A DNA stretch of 64,000 nucleotides from Micromonospora saelicesensis (GTDB lineage Bacteria > Actinomycetota > Actinomycetes > Mycobacteriales > Micromonosporaceae). The notes beneath the pieces are model-generated. The model saw nothing but the letters and a program-made list of their open reading frames with translations, ran no database searches and was not told the DNA's origin. The stretch is from the NCBI RefSeq assembly GCF_900091575.1, contig NZ_FMCR01000005.1:434001-498000 (forward strand), written 5' to 3'. The position numbers and the translations under genes were made by a program. Shown one piece after another: positions 63,751 to 64,000 of this stretch. Position 1 is the first letter of the stretch. Each line of letters opens with the position of its first letter.

Positions 63751-64000
63751 TCACGACGCGTCGTGGAGGGAGTCCTCTTCTGCGAACACTCCGGCCTCCA
63801 CCGCCTTGACCGCGAGCGCGGTCCGGGAGCTCACCTTCAACTTGCGCATCGCGGCACGCAGTTGCTGATCCACTGTGGCCGGTGACTTGGCCAGGATCCG
63901 GCTGATCTCCCGGTTCGTCTTGCCGGCGACGACCAGTTGGACCACGTCGAGCTCGCGAGGGGAGAGCTGGTCGCCGTACCCGCGTCGGCCGCCGCGCCAC
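63751..64000 (-). CDS. LuxR/NarL-type response regulator, C-terminal part
   Basis: The frame is open to the window edge, so only the last 82 residues are present. LSPRELDVVQLVVAGKTNREISRILAKSPATVDQQLRAAMRKLKV is a complete GerE/LuxR helix-turn-helix with the conserved S-P-R-E, G-x-T-N-x-E-I and T-V-x-x-H/Q positions. The receiver or sensor domain is outside the window. It lies upstream of the large subtilisin on the same strand and may control it. Confidence 0.88.
   Translation of the reverse strand, partial: WRGGRRGYGDQLSPRELDVVQLVVAGKTNREISRILAKSPATVDQQLRAAMRKLKVSSRTALAVKAVEAGVFAEEDSLHDAS

Overview
High-GC, high-coding-density DNA with frequent GTG starts, GTGA/ATGA gene overlaps, secreted glycan and protein hydrolases, MocR, HxlR, MarR and TetR regulators, a P450-ferredoxin pair and an NhaA-thioredoxin fusion. 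This points to an actinomycete, most plausibly Micromonosporaceae or a relative; this is inference from style and gene content, not from a marker gene.

Layout. 1-6.7 kb: end of a LURP-one-like gene; a bicovalent flavoprotein oxidase divergent from a MocR regulator; a GNAT protein; an operon of sulfite-oxidase-fold protein, flavin reductase and zinc-ribbon protein; an AhpD-like protein. 7-15 kb: ferritin-like protein, a CBM5/12 remnant, a GH44 cellulase/xyloglucanase with a CebR-type operator, a secreted lectin/lyase-like protein, and a P450 overlapping its 3Fe-4S ferredoxin. 15.1-17.0 kb: a very dense array of about 21 tRNA and tRNA-like genes, several degenerate or with a non-U base 33. 17.2-34.3 kb: a two-gene Tc toxin locus (TcA, then a TcB-TcC fusion whose variable tail looks like a nuclease followed by a glycine-rich hydrophobic segment). 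34.3-36 kb: AraC and DHFR-like genes. 36.4-39 kb: an AT-richer island with an aldo/keto reductase and a PfkB sugar/nucleoside kinase fused to a TIR-like domain, next to a decayed VWA gene. 40.5-46.5 kb: serpin, PNPOx-like, FAD monooxygenase with MarR, SnoaL-like, and NmrA with HxlR. 47.4-57.2 kb: secreted penicillin-acylase-family enzyme, NhaA-DsbA fusion, OsmC, TetR, MsrA/MsrB, quinone-oxidoreductase-like enzyme. 57.3-64 kb: a 2062-residue secreted subtilisin and the end of a LuxR-type regulator.

Two results stand out. First, a palindrome TGGAC-N6-GTCCA occurs eight times, always as pairs 110-142 bp apart, in the control regions of the sulfite-oxidase-fold operon (5.5 kb), osmC, the tetR gene, and the msrBA / quinone-reductase intergenic region (53-56 kb). 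With no tool run, this reads as one TetR-controlled oxidant or reactive-chlorine repair regulon split over two places 48 kb apart. Second, the PfkB-TIR fusion with its aldo/keto reductase neighbour looks like an uncharacterised NAD-linked defence or signalling module. The tRNA array next to a Tc toxin carrying a predicted nuclease tail is a third unusual arrangement.
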